Of a DNA stretch of 64,000 nt, positions 48,432-59,800 are shown piece by piece. A program made the position numbers and the translations under genes. The DNA is from Rhizophagus irregularis (lineage: Eukaryota > Glomeromycota > Glomeromycetes > Glomerales > Glomeraceae), in NCBI RefSeq assembly GCF_026210795.1, contig NC_089433.1:4675001-4739000 (forward strand), read 5' to 3'. Each line of letters begins with the position of its first letter. Position 1 is the stretch's first letter. The notes under the pieces were generated by a model. It saw nothing but the letters and a program-made list of their open reading frames with translations, had not been told where the DNA came from and did no database searches.

Positions 48432-49934
48432 CCCTATAAAAAAATTGGATACGTTTTTTATAAAGTTTTTATACGATTTTTTTTCCTTAGAAATAACGTA
48501 TCATAATAGGATACGGAAAAATGCACAATTCCGTATCACCAAAAATATGGTTTGGATACGGAATTTGCACGGGATTTATATGGAATTTACATGATTTGAT
48601 CACTGATTTTATCACGAAATTTATACGATTTGGTCACTGAATTTACTATTTGTATTACAGTTTACTATAATTGTATTTACATAAATCTAATTTCACTTTA
48701 TTAAATTAAATAAAAAATAAAAAATAAACAAAGTACAAATACATTATGAAAATTCCCTCTTTATTAAAACCACCTATTGCAACCTAAATTATCTATAAGT
48801 TCAGGTTCATTTGTAGTCAAACAACCTAAAAGAACAGAAAAAAAGATTGGAAACAAAACCCCCCATCTGCAATCGTCCAAGTCACCAAAGGTCAGCATTC
48901 CTACAAAAAAAGAAAGAGAACTCCAGAATGTCTGACCTACATAAAAGAAAAGAATTATGAGGCGTCTAATGAAAAAGAAACCAAAACAACAAAATAAATC
49001 CAAAACTGACCTACAAAAAAAGAAGACTCTGAAGCAACAAAACTGAAACAACCTACAAAAAGAAAAGAATCTGAACCCAACATACAAAAAAACAAAAAAA
49101 TTTGAACTGACCTAAAAAAAGAAAAAAATCCTGAATCATCCTACAAAAAGAAAAGGACTCCCAAACTGATCTACAAAAAAAAAAAAAAAAGAAACTGAAT
49201 ATTCTCACAAAAAAAATCTGCTGGCCTATGAAATTAAATCCAAAAAAAATATTTTTTTAAAAAGAGGGATAACGAAGTTAGGAAAGTTAAAAAAAAATTT
49301 TTTTTTAAAGGGAGGACGTCAAAGTTAGAAAAATAAAAATTTTTTTATAAAGAGGAAATAGAAATAGAAAGAAGAAATTTTTTTTAAAAAAAAAAGAAGA
49401 GTGGGAATAAAAGAAAAAATTTTTTTTCAAAGTAAAGTGACGAAAAAAAAATTTTTAAAGTGAGGTACGAAAAAAAAAATTATTTTTAAAAGGGGTGACG
49501 AAAAAAAAAATTATTTTTAAAAGGGGTGACGAAGAAAGAAGAAAAATTTAGAAAAAATAACAAAAATAAGACAAGAGAAAGAGAAAGGAAAGGAAAGACA
49601 GAAAGGAAGATCGGAAGATCAAACTCATCAAAGTAAGGGTTTATATAAAAAACAAAAAACGTATCATAACAAAACAATAAACAATCATGTGATCTCGTGT
49701 TATGATACGGAATTTTTGTAAAATTATCTTCTAAAAATATTAAGTTTAAAAATTCCGTATACATTCCGCATGATTAATTTTTTCCCGTATACATTTCTTA
49801 TACATTAGTTTTTTAAAAAAATGTTCAAAAATGAATTACTTATTAAATATACGGAATTTGTATACGGAATCTATAGAAACGTACATAAAATGTATACAAA
49901 ACGTATCCTTTCCGTATACATATTTTTTATAGGG
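48432..49934. mobile_element. 1.5-kb non-autonomous TIR transposon with subterminal repeats
   Basis: Ends CCCTATAAAAAA and TTTTTTATAGGG; flanking CTT on both sides (48429-48431 and 49935-49937) is a possible 3-bp target duplication. Both ends are packed with GGATACG/CGTATCC and ATACGGAAT/ATTCCGTAT words in both orientations over 150-250 bp, like transposase-binding arrays. The interior (48780-49560) is strongly purine-rich on the plus strand, first with about 38-bp degenerate repeats containing CTGACCTACAAAAAAAGAAAA, then with GGGGTGACGAAAAAAAAAATT repeats. Minus frames here are only translations of this bias. A 3-bp duplication with subterminal repeats suits CMC/EnSpm-type elements. Confidence 0.65.
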
Positions 49935-49937
49935 CTT

Positions 49938-51790
49938 GTTTAAGCAAAGTGATCATGACTCGACCCACGTTATATACATACTCGTTAAAAAAATCACCGC
50001 TTTACACAGTATCATGTGATTTGTGGCGCAACTAATAATATCAAGCATGCGTAGCATTATGGCGCAGCGCGTTAATTTTTGAGGACGCAGCCCGTTATAC
50101 ATGAACGTTCTAGTCGTTCCAATCGTTCCATGCTAAAGAATCCTCAAAATTCTACAATGAAAACTGCCATTCATAAAGTTCATAACAGAATGCACTTCCC
50201 GTCTAGCTTCCAAGCCTGTTCATACATTTCTTTTTTCAAATCATGAGAGAACGAAGAGAACGAAGTAAAAAAATTCAAATACGAAAATTTCACACTTTGC
50301 ATAATTAACTAGTTTTTAATATATTATAACGAATATCGGTATATCGAGATGTAATAACTACATAATATGTCGTGCTGCGTGGCATGATTATGATATATAT
50401 ATATGATAGTACTTAAATGTCTTTACAACCAGATATATATGAATATTATAAATTAACTAAATATTTACGATACAGTTAAAGAAAAATAAAAAATATAGAA
50501 ATCACTTATAAAATCCTTCATTACTGTATAATAATACTTTGGTGATATTGACAAAATATACGTCAGTATGAGTAATGTGCTCATTTATGCAGAATATGCG
50601 AGGCGTTAACATTAAATTCCTATTGGTCACCACATTATTCTAAATGGAAAAGAACGAAAACAGAAGAAAAAATATTTTTCCAATATTGCCAAGCATTAAC
50701 GACTACATGACAAATAATAAACAAGAACGGAATTCGTCCGATTGTACTACATAAGAGTGCTGCGGGTAACTTGAAAAATCTTGTTTTACAACTTCCTACG
50801 GTAGAAACTATTTTTGTACATTATTATCTTTAAAATAGATTGAATAAAAATAGAAAAATAAAGCAAACATTGTATTTCCAAAACACTAAAAAAGGAAATA
50901 CATTCAAATATACAAATTTACAAAAGTTCATATTGTTTTCATATTTTTAAAGTAAACGTGTAACATATTTATTAACATAAATGGAATGATAATACCTTTC
51001 ATATTGTCGCACAAAAAAAAATTATTTAGAAAATGAACATTCGGGATAATCTTTTTAAGGAATATTTTGCAACAACGAATGAAATTCTAATTTAGTTAAT
51101 AAACTTCCAATGAAATTTTGTCTATGACAATATTATCATACCATTTTTTTTTGACGAATTCATTTATTTTCGTTTAATAACATTAAAATAGTTTCAATTA
51201 ATGATAATACATACATATACATACCGTACATTGATATTTTTCTTTTATGCAGAAATAATTTAATAATTTTTGATAAAAAATTTGCTCATTTACATATACA
51301 AAAATGGCTTTTTTTTCTTTGCAAAGTAAAAATTGATGAACCCCTGATTTTACCTAATTTTACCTTGTTATTGGATAATCCGATGCAATGCCTGCAATAA
51401 AATGTTACATCTTATGCGTTGTATGTTCAAATTAAGAAATTAGAATAATAAGATCGGATACACGACATAAAATTCCGGAATCAGAATTTCCGGAAAGTAA
51501 TCGGTCATTGATTTCCGTTCTTCCGTTAAAAAAACTTTGATCTAATCTATCGATTATTACAAATTCATTATTGCAGATAGTGCATATTTTATGCATATTT
51601 TTTTTTATATAAAGAACGACATAAAATAGTCCCAAAAAAATAACGACAATAAGTTTTAATTTTAACGATAAAAAACCTGTTAACGAACAATTACTAAGAT
51701 TAAACTTTTATTTTTTTTTGTTTAAAAGTTTAGTCTTAAAAATTTTTTCACACCCTTTTTTTAAATATAAATCTCATTATTTTCTCGAAT
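49938..51790. other. intergenic, nothing recognised
   Basis: AT-rich. A minus frame at 51432-51635 contains HKICTICNNEFVIID but nothing further. No gene or repeat that I can support. Confidence 0.35.
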
Positions 51791-51800
51791 TATATAAATA
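51791..51800 (+). promoter_or_regulatory. TATA-like box of the His-rich gene
   Basis: TATATAAATA followed by a pyrimidine-rich CTTCTCTCTCCTTC, about 180 bp upstream of the ATG at 51980. Confidence 0.35.
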
Positions 51801-51979
51801 AACCATCTTCTCTCTCCTTCAGTACATATAAAATTATCATAAAAAAAAAAACTTATAATCATATATTAAAATCATTATACATATACTTATAATCTTACAA
51901 TCATACATTTATATATTTCACATTTCACGTCTTAAAAAATTCTTTCTTAAACAACAAAAACTTACAATAATTATTCATC

Positions 51980-52344
51980 ATGTGGCAAAGATTTTTAGGA
52001 GCTTCTTCACTTGTCGCAGTTGTCGCGATAAATACTACTTCAAAAGTCGTTCATCCTCCACAGGATCATCATCACCATCATACTCATCATAATAAAAAGT
52101 AAGTTATATATATCTATGATTCATCGTTACATATATATTATTATATACCGTACGAAACTTGTAATTAATAATTAACTTTCTTTATAGGGAAGAAAATCAT
52201 GATTATAATCATTACAATAATCAACCTCATTATCATTTTACATTCTCAAGAAATGGTCAGACTGAAAATACTGATCCTATAAACAACACTAAATCAAAAA
52301 AGTCAAAATCCAACAAGCGACATACAAATAAACACTACTTATAA
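51980..52344 (+). CDS. small histidine-rich protein, secreted or organellar candidate
   Basis: Two exons, 51980-52098 and 52188-52344, phase 2 (276 nt, 91 aa); GTAAGT donor and CTTTATAG acceptor. Neither exon alone exceeds 60 codons, but the join is clean. The N-terminus MWQRFLGASSLVAVVAINTTS is hydrophobic, like a signal peptide or mitochondrial presequence. Then comes a His cluster (DHHHHHTHHNK, about 29-39). The second exon is rich in His, Tyr and Asn (HDYNHYNNQPHYHF) and ends with a Lys/Ser-rich region carrying a dibasic NKR near residue 81. Metal binding (Zn, Cu, Ni) is a reasonable inference from the His density. No family is recognised. Confidence 0.65.
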
Positions 52345-54696
52345 TGATTTTTTTTTGATATTTTGGGACATTTTATTACGTTTTAATTTTCCACTTCCTT
52401 TTTTGTATTTATATTATTAAATGAATTTCTTTCTTTTTTTTATCTTTTTTTTTGGAAAAAAATTAAATAAGTATTATATTAATTTGTATTAAATGTAATT
52501 TAAATAAAAAAAAATCATTTCATACTTTTAAAAAATAATTTTTTTCTTTTGTTGGTTAGCATTTACCAAATTAATTTCGTCTTTAAAAAGTAAAAAAAAT
52601 AGAGTCCAAACGACTATCAACCAATAGATCGACGCTCATTGACGCTATTAAAAAGGTTAAAGGTGAAACAATAAACATATTTATACAAGTTTTTTCTAGA
52701 TCGTTAATAATAAAACCCTCCTGAAAAGTTAAGAAGGAAATTTAGGCGCTTTCCTGAAATAATAACGATAATAAATTTGTTTAGGATCTCATATACTTTT
52801 CCTTAGAAAGTTGGCTGTAGGTTGCTGTAGGTTGATACTAGCTATACTTGTAATAAAATTATTTGCGCATTTGTATTAGTTCGATTTCTTCTATTTTTGA
52901 TACCCTTTTATATTTTTTAAAAATTTTTTGTTAATTAACAATATCGTGTTATTTTAGAATAATCCAAAAGTTTTTTAGCGGAGATGGTTACACCAATCAC
53001 GGGACTGACTTTTTTCCATATTTAAACGAGATTTTTGATTTTCTTTTTGCGAGAAAAAATTTTTTTTTTCCTTCCGCTAATAATGAATTATTATTTATAA
53101 TGTGATTTTATAATAATTTTAGTGTAAGTCATAATATTAATTACGTTAAATTAATTTATTTATTTTGAATAACTTTTTTGAAAAAAAGTTATATGATTTC
53201 TATAATAAAGTAAGCATTTTCATTTTTACTTTTTTTTATATCAAAAGAAAAAAAAATAAAAGAAAAGAAAATATATATTTATATCTCGAAATTGACGAAC
53301 ATTTGGCTCATTTTTTTTTTCGCTGAAAAAATATATATATGTGTATATATTTTCCGATGAAGCATTTTAATCGACTTTTGAGAACAATTTTTTATCTAGA
53401 GTAAAAATTTTTTAAATTTTTTTTTTTATAAATACGAATAATTAAGATATTAATTTATCATTACTCCTTTTTTTTAGACATTTTTTTCGTTAACGTAAAA
53501 CGAATAACGTGTGTTTGATTTCACCCAAGCTAAACCATTCTATGGCTTTTTAGCGTCATACGCTAAATCAATTCATGGTTATAAAGAAGGAGTCATGGAA
53601 GGAGTCAGCTATCCACCCTTACTACATCACAGTTATGCAGTACACCAGAAGAACAAGCTGTCACAAATAAACCCGATAATTGTATATGAACTTGACTTGA
53701 TATGAACCTGGCATGTGTAATCACGTATATTATTTAACATATGATGAGTACGACTGTTATTCTAATGGTTCAAGAGACGATTACTAATTAGAGGGGGCTA
53801 AAAAATGTACTGTACAAAGCTACTATAAATATTTGTAGATTTTTGTTAGCGCTAATCAATAAAAGAAAATATGTATATATACATATTTTTTTTTTTTTGT
53901 AAGAATTTTTTATTCTAATAAATCTGACGATTCTAATTTTTAAAAGATTTAATAACTTGACGAATTATTGTATTTTGATTGGACAAATTAACGCATTATA
54001 AAATATTTTACAAAAGGATTAAAAAAATATTTAAAAAGATTCTTGACAATATATTCAAGAGCGGGAGAAAAGGTGTAAAATTTTTCTATTATTTTTTTTT
54101 TATTCTTATTTTATTAATATAGACAGAATTTTTCTATTATTTTATTTTATTTTATAAATTGAGACAATGACGGGAGCCATACAAGCCTGGAAGCTGTGTC
54201 TTTACAAAAGTGACAAACACGCACACGCTACAAGTTATTAACCAAACCTTCGCAAAGATCGCATTGCTTAATACTTAAAAATCAACACTAGGCATTGCCT
54301 GCATTATACAGAAAGATTCGAGATTAATTAGAAAAAAATTTTTCAAATTTTCTATTATTATAATCTATATTTTATATTACAATCATTAAAACATTATTAC
54401 GTGATGGTAACATTTCAGATCTAAAAATATAACTGATAACAAGTTACGTTATTATTTTTTTTTTACTTTATACAATCAATAATCAATGAAATTCAGTCAA
54501 AATTTTTTAAATCAAGATGATGAGATGATTTCATCCTCAAAAATCAAAATCCATTTTATTTTAATACAGAATTGATTTTAAATAATAATAAGAAAAATAA
54601 AAAAAAAAAATTACTTCACTTTAGGAAAGCCTGTCGGTAACAATTTATAATTCGGTTAGCCGGTCCGGTTAAAAATCGGAAAAATATATTATAGTA
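52345..54696. other. intergenic, very AT-rich, no supported gene
   Basis: Long T and A runs (for example near 53050 and 53880-53900) and TA microsatellites. A plus frame at 53511-53705 (with EGVSYPPLLHHSYAVHQ) has no clear motif. GGTTAGCCGGTCCGGTT near 54654 resembles a dispersed repeat word. Confidence 0.35.
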
Positions 54697-55007
54697 GTGG
54701 TCATAAGTATCCAACCCCTCATAATTTCTAAAGTCAAGTACAACGCCATTAAAATTTTTTAGAGTTTAAGTGTGATGCTAACCTTGATAAAGTGTAGAAT
54801 TATAAACATTATGATCGATGAATTTTAACTGCAAAATGCCGATCTTTTCTTACGTTATGCGTATAGAACTAAGGTGAAATTAAAAAAATTCTATAATGGC
54901 TCTTGAAAATTTATATTTCAAAAAAAAAACTATATACCTAGAAGGTTAAGGCATGAAATGATGAAGGAATGGAAATATTATGTCATAAATCTATTACTTA
55001 TGACCGC
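54697..55007. mobile_element. TA-flanked MITE, 311 bp, Tc1/mariner-like
   Basis: GTGGTCATAAGTA at the left end is matched in inverse by TACTTATGACCGC at the right end. TA lies outside both (54695-54696 and 55008-55009). The interior has no transposase. Ends with GGTCATAAGTA and a TA duplication suit Tc1/mariner-derived MITEs. Confidence 0.55.
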
Positions 55008-55584
55008 TATTGCACACAAAAAATCAGTCAAGGAAAAATACATGTGCTAAAGGGTATTTGCTTTATTAATAGTCTTCATATGATTATCCAAAGCTGTTTG
55101 TCCTTTGTATTGTTTATAACAGATGGGTCACTTAACCATTGCTTCTTTTGGTAAAGAAATAGTTGAAAGTGAAACAAGTTTCTAGAATATTGACGCAAGT
55201 ATATATACAGTACAATAAATGTAAAGCGGTAAACATAAACACCAGAGGTGTATTTAAGTAGCATAGTTTAATTTTATTAGCTGACAATTGATATGATGGT
55301 CCCTCTTACTGATCGCAAAAATGTCCCCAAAAATTTTAGGGACTTCCTCTATTGGCCGATATGAGGATAGAAATCATGTTTTTCAATGATAAAAATATTA
55401 ATGATGATGATAGTCATACATGTTATCTGTTATAGTCAATTATCTGGTTCAGTTTAATATTAAATACTATGTAATATGTCATGATTATAATATCATATGG
55501 TACAAAATACAAAAAGTTGGTGTAGCTAAATATTCAGTGCAGATACATTATTTTAATTATTTTATCATCAAAAGGTGTAGTGCT
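55008..55584. other. intergenic between two MITEs
   Basis: AT-rich; no gene or further repeat supported. Confidence 0.35.
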
Positions 55585-55806
55585 AGGACCCCAAAATATA
55601 TATACAAAGGTAAGGTGGCGGCCAAAAAAATTTACTATTAGCTGTACGCATTTTTTCAGGGCCGGAATTATGATAATATTGGTCAATATCCAAAAAAGGT
55701 AATACCTTCCACCAGGAATTATCTATAGGGAAAGATTTTCATAATTTTTTTTTGCTGATGGTACGCGAACTTTAACCTAACCTTTTTATGTATATTTCAG
55801 GGTCCT
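55585..55806. mobile_element. hAT-like MITE, copy 2
   Basis: 222 bp, ends AGGACCCCAAAATATA and TATATTTCAGGGTCCT, flanked by GTAGTGCT (55577-55584) and GTAGCGCT (55807-55814), again an 8-bp duplication with one mismatch. It has the same family and interior order as 3819-4021, with slightly more diverged ends. Confidence 0.8.
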
Positions 55807-55820
55807 GTAGCGCTTATAAA

Positions 55821-56275
55821 ATGCTGATGGCAGCTAAAGAACAAATGGACAATTCTAACACTTATATTGATTGGTTAGAAAAAGCAATATCAGAAGATTA
55901 CATCAAATACCATATTATAATCATGAAGATTTTACTAATAAAGAAGGAATAAGTAATGGGTCTTTTAGCTTTAAAATTTCCATTTAATTTAACTATTAAC
56001 AAAATTGTAAATATTTAATAAACTCAAATGGAATTATAAATATAAATTAGCACTACAACTTGCAAATGCTGTAAAATGTTTAAAATGTTTGCATAATGAA
56101 GGAATTATTTATTGTAATTTGGTAACATAATAATTTACTGTATATTAATTTTTTTAATTTGACTACATCAAGCAATAAACTAATATATATGTTCATTTTA
56201 GCATGCATAAATGTACTTGTACTTCAAAATAGAATAAAGTTAGCAGATTTTGGTTTATTAAGAAATACTAACTAA
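55821..56275 (+). pseudogene. decayed protein kinase (different subfamily)
   Basis: Plus-strand fragments in kinase order: WLEKAISEDYIKY (55879-55917), then in a shifted frame EDFTNKEGISNGSFSFK (the IGxGSFG Gly-loop region). Next come LALQLANAVKCLKCLHNEGIIYCNL (56047 on, in place of the helix and HxDL), a gap, and INVLVLQNRIKLADFGLLR (about 56210-56265). Stops and frameshifts separate them. The text resembles the SH3/Sel1-associated kinases of these fungi rather than the zinc-ribbon group elsewhere in the window. It sits directly beside the MITE at 55585-55806. Confidence 0.65.
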
Positions 56276-56835
56276 TAAATCATATAATCCTTGTTGTATT
56301 TCCTATGTTGACTAAAATATTTAAATAAAAGTCAACAATACAAATTAAATACAACCAACTATTGAGATAAGTACAAAAAATTTTACATCATTCTATACAT
56401 TAGAAATGGTTTTATATACTTATTATTTTAATAATTTATATTTGATAATTAAAAAAAAGATTTATTTAAATTACAAACTAAGTAATTTGTAAAATATTCA
56501 CTACTCTATCCTAGTGTTTATATAATTCTAAAAAGAGAATATGTATTTGATATTTGGATAAAATATAAAAAAAAGGAATTATTTAAATTACAAACTAAAA
56601 ATCTTTGAAACATCTTACTACTCTAGCTTTAGTGTTTAAATAAATCAAAAAAAGAATAAAATAAATAAAAAACAATTTTTGTTGAGTACATGATATCAAA
56701 TATCATTTAAAAAGAAACTATAAACCTTTTTTAAAACACAAATAATTAGTCTGTTTTAATATCTAAATAATTAAATAAATAAAATTAGTTTCATGTAAAT
56801 AATTTGCAAATTAAATTATTTTATATCATACTATA
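56276..56835. other. 3' flank with duplicated exon-intron debris
   Basis: On the minus strand 56741-56844 repeats the intron at 56970-57058 (GTAxGTAAT..TTATTTATTTAATTATTTA.ATATTAAAACAG), but the following exon copy meets a stop after one codon. Further down, two copies of AAACACTA..TAGAGTAGT (about 56501-56519 and 56617-56637) mark another local duplication. No independent gene. Confidence 0.5.
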
Positions 56836-59800
56836 TTACATACCTAATGACTTCAAATTAACCATACATTCACTCAAATCTTCACTTACAAGCATTTCAT
56901 TCACTTTTATACTAGCTTGTGAATCTTCACTTTCAGGAATTCCATTCAATTTTTTGCTAGTATTTTCATCTGTTTTAATATTTAAATAATTAAATAAATA
57001 AAATTAATTTCACAAAAATCACTTGCAAGATTAATTTTATACATACTAAATTACTTACCTAACAATTTCAAATCTTTAATCATATAATCATTCAAATCTT
57101 CACTTACCAGCATTTCACTTTCAAGAATTTCATTCAATTTTTTACTAGTAAAATTAAGCAAGCGACTTGTATAACAAGCCTGTGGATGAGATTCAGTAAC
57201 AAGATTATTATGTTCAATTGGTGCATTTATAAATTCCATAGCATTGCGTTTTAATACTTCATCAATATCTTTAATTTCCTTGCCATAAGGAAGATAAATC
57301 CATTTTTTAATAATTTCTAAAACTTCCTCAGAAGATGGCCTTTTTAATGGATCTTCATCCCAACATTTTTTCATTAAATCTACATAACATTGTGGAGTAT
57401 TTTCAATAATTTCAGGACGTTCACCTTTACAAATACTTAAACTAAGTTGAATATCATGTGCTCTATTGTTAAATGGTGGTATTCCAGATGTAAATTCCCA
57501 CATAATCATAGAAAAACTGTATATATCACTAGCTGAAGTATAAGATTTGCCTCTTAAAACTTCAGGTGCCATAAATGGTACAACACCAAAAATCTTATAC
57601 TCTTTTAAAAATGATTTTACAGGTTGACATAATCCTAAATCACTAACATAAATTTTATATGCTCTATTCTTTTCATCTTTTTCATAATAATTATGATTTA
57701 AAATATTGCCATCATGAAAATCACAATGAATAAGATTTTGCTTATGTATCACATTAAGTCCAGAAATAATTCCATACAACATATATAATTTTTGATCCCA
57801 AGCACTTTCAACTATTCTTGTTAAGTTTTCTCTTAAATTACCTTTGTTTGCATAATACATTACTGCCATATATTTTAAAGTATCTGGATTTTTTGTAAAT
57901 CCATAAAAATAAATAATTTCAGATGAATCTAAACAACTTTCATGACATTCCCACTATAAAAAATAATAATATATTAATAAAAGTAGATTATAATTTAAAT
58001 TAAAAAAATAAAATAATATACTATCATACTTCATTTAAAAATTCATTCAAATTTTCATTTAAATTATTATGACATTTAAGAATTACTTCTTTATCATTCT
58101 TTAACCAAATAGCTTTGTATATGGTACCAAATCCTCCTTTATTAAGATATTCAACATTTTTAAATTTATTATAAGGAATCCATTTTAATCCTTTTTCCAA
58201 AATAAATTTATCCATAATTGTATTTTCACTTTTTCCAAATCTATAAATTTAAAGAATTAAAAATATATTAAAGTTTATAATAAAATTTACACTAAAACAC
58301 TAATGTTAAGATTAAAATTAACACTTACTCTAAAATTCAAATAGGAATTTAAGATAATATATGTCTTAGTTCTTGTATAAATATATACAATAATAAGTTA
58401 TATTTCACAACTTACCAACTAAAGTAATAGAAATTTTAAATGAAAGAATACAGTTAATAAATAAATATTATATAAAATATGTAACAATAAAAATAACAAA
58501 TAACCTACAAGCTATATTATTAAATAATTTTTAAATAAAGAATTTAGTTAGTTTAAATTATATGTAAATATTATAACAATAAGTAATAATAGAATTAAAT
58601 AAATAACTTACGATCTAAAAGAAATTACAAAATAATTTTTTAAATAAAGAATTTGATTTAATAGTTTAAATTATATGTAAATATTATAACAATAAGTAAT
58701 AATAGAATTAAATAAATAACTTACCATCTAAAAGAAATTACAAAATAATTTTTTAAATAAAGAATTTAGTTAGTTTAAATTATATGTAAATATTATAACA
58801 ATAAGTAATAATAGAATTAAATAAATAACTTACGAGCTATATTATTTTAAATAAAGAATTTAGTTAGTTTAAATTATATGTAAATATTATAACAATAAGT
58901 AATAATAGAATTAAATAAATAACTTACGAGCTATATTATTTTAAATAAAGAATTTAGTTAGTTTAAATTATATGTAAATATTATAACAATAAGTAATAAT
59001 AGAATTAAATGAATAACTTACCATCTAAAAGAAATTACAAAATAATTTTTTAAATAAAGAATTTAGTTTAATAGTTTAAATTATATGTAAATATTATAAT
59101 AATAAGTAATAATAGAATTAAATAAATAACTTATAACTTACAATCTATTGAATAAAGAATTTAGTTAGTTTAAACTATATGTAAATATTATAACAATAAG
59201 TAATAATAGAATTAAATAAATAACTTACGATCTAAAAGAAATTACAAAATAATTTTTTAAATAAAGAATTTAGTTTAATAGTTTAAATTATATGTAAATA
59301 TTATAACAATAAGTAATAATAGAATTAAATAAATAACTTACCATCTAAAAGAAATTACAAAATAATTTTTTAAATAAAGAATTTAGTTTAATAGTTTAAA
59401 TTATATGTAAATATTATAATAATAAGTAATAATAGAATTAAATAAATAACTTATAACTTACAATCTATTGAATAAAGAATTTAGTTAGTTTAAACTATAT
59501 GTAAATATTATAACAATAAGTAATAATAGAATTAAATAAATAACTTACAAGCTATATTATTTAAATAATTTTTTAAATAAAGAATTTAGTTAGTTTAAAT
59601 TATATGTAAATATTATAACAATAAGTAATAATAGAATTAAATAAATAACTTACGATCTAAAAGAAATTACAAAATAATTTTTTAAATAAAGAATTTAGTT
59701 TAATAGTTTAAATTATATGTAAATATTATAACAATAAGTAATAATAGAATTAAATAAATAACTTACGATCTAAAAGAAATTACAAAATAATTTTTTAAAT

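Noticed and set aside
48764-49087. Minus frame of 107 codons rich in Phe/Cys
   Set aside because: It is a translation of the purine-rich tandem repeats inside the TIR element.
49486-49764. Minus frame of 92 codons
   Set aside because: Same cause: complement of A-rich repeats in the TIR element; Phe-rich, no motif.
54969-55264. Short frames on both strands near 55 kb
   Set aside because: They overlap the right end of a MITE and show no coding features.
58330-58365. A 36-nt exon ending at 58329 instead of the 1-nt exon
   Set aside because: Using the upstream AACTAAG acceptor gives an in-frame TAG in the incoming phase and does not supply the needed frame shift.
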